The position numbers and the translations under genes were made by a program. From an uncultured Fibrobacter sp. (GTDB taxonomy: Bacteria; Fibrobacterota; Fibrobacteria; Fibrobacterales; Fibrobacteraceae), in NCBI RefSeq assembly GCF_937877005.1, contig NZ_CALEFV010000218.1:1-5093 (forward strand): a stretch of 5,093 nt of DNA, read 5' to 3'. Positions 4,918 to 5,093 of this stretch are shown one piece after another; positions within the stretch are counted from its first letter, which is position 1, and every line of letters starts with the position of its first letter. The notes beneath the pieces are model-generated. The model was not told the DNA's origin. It saw only the letters and a list, made by a program, of their open reading frames with translations, and made no database searches.

Positions 4918-5093
4918 TTAGTGAAAGTGAATTAAAGAAAAATTGTAAAAATTATTATTCATTTGAAAATAATAATCCACCAAAATTATATTCACTTGTT
5001 TTACAAGTTCTATTTCTGTGCGAAGTTCTCTTGCAGAAACCCTATGTGCTCCCTGACCTAATATTATCATCTGCTCCATTGCATCTGAAGTTG
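4918..5093 (-). pseudogene. C-terminal fragment of a YacP/NYN-domain ribonuclease, truncated by the window edge
   Basis: On the minus strand the frame entering at 5091 gives 57 residues ending in TAA at 4920-4918. The first 32 contain TSDAMEQMIILGQGA and RVSARELRTEIE, which matches the conserved end of the NYN nuclease domain in YacP-family proteins (ATSD..EQ..I.G.GA.R.SAREL), the family of Bacillus Rae1, a ribosome-associated mRNA endonuclease. The following residues (from about 34) become AT-rich, Asn/Tyr/Phe-heavy and unlike the charged tail normally found there, so homology seems to stop near 4993. YacP is typical of Firmicutes, and the codons used (ATA for Ile, AGA for Arg) differ from the neighbouring genes. 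It may be a genuine neighbouring partial gene, but a chimeric contig end is more likely. Confidence 0.55.
4994..5008 (+). repeat. Short perfect inverted repeat at the composition boundary
   Basis: ACTTGT-TTT-ACAAGT is a six-base stem around three bases. It lies exactly where the YacP-like homology on the minus strand fades and the AT-rich stretch begins. It could be chance within coding sequence or mark a join point. Confidence 0.35.

Noticed and set aside
4914..5093. Plus-strand open frame of 60 codons running to the window end (MISESELKKN...)
   Set aside because: Its second half is antisense to the YacP-like motif. The only ribosome-site candidate is one base before the ATG, and the AT-rich first half has no recognisable family. 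A genuine small partial gene in 4914-4990 cannot be fully excluded.

Overview
The window looks like a contig from a gut or rumen bacterium of the Fibrobacter lineage, probably assembled from a metagenome. The evidence is a small Cys-rich lipoprotein of the style common in Fibrobacter, AAAGGAG ribosome sites on two genes, and a large Bacteroidetes/Fibrobacter-type membrane pyrophosphatase. The taxon is inferred from pattern recognition, not from a search (about 0.7 confidence).

Layout. At the left edge, minus strand, a reading frame starts at 464 and runs off the window. It begins as a lipoprotein, then turns in frame into a PP2C-phosphatase-like stretch and then an RNase R-like stretch. A divergent promoter region (465-618) separates it from a plus-strand EamA/DMT-family transporter (619-1488). 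A 130-bp spacer with palindromes and tandem pentamers follows, then a small zinc-ribbon plus membrane-helix protein (1619-1885) of unknown function. This converges on a long minus-strand gene, hppA (1903-4266), a membrane-bound ion-pumping pyrophosphatase whose residues suggest K+ dependence and possibly Na+ transport. Divergent from hppA is a small FMN nitroreductase-family protein (4370-4891). The last 200 bases are AT-rich and end in a fragment that reads, on the minus strand, as the C-terminal part of a YacP/NYN-domain RNase.

How it works together. The four middle genes look like ordinary single-gene transcription units rather than an operon: strand changes at nearly every boundary. HppA would use pyrophosphate from biosynthesis to energise the inner membrane. 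The transporter and nitroreductase have unknown substrates. No mobile element, CRISPR array, tRNA or rRNA is visible.

The most notable signal is at the two edges. About 100-190 bases at each end carry conserved motifs of unrelated housekeeping proteins (PP2C, RNase R, YacP) with no room for the rest of those proteins and, at the right, a change in base composition. I read this as probable chimeric assembly at contig ends, although a natural fusion cannot be excluded from sequence alone. I do not see convincing evidence of a new multi-gene system.
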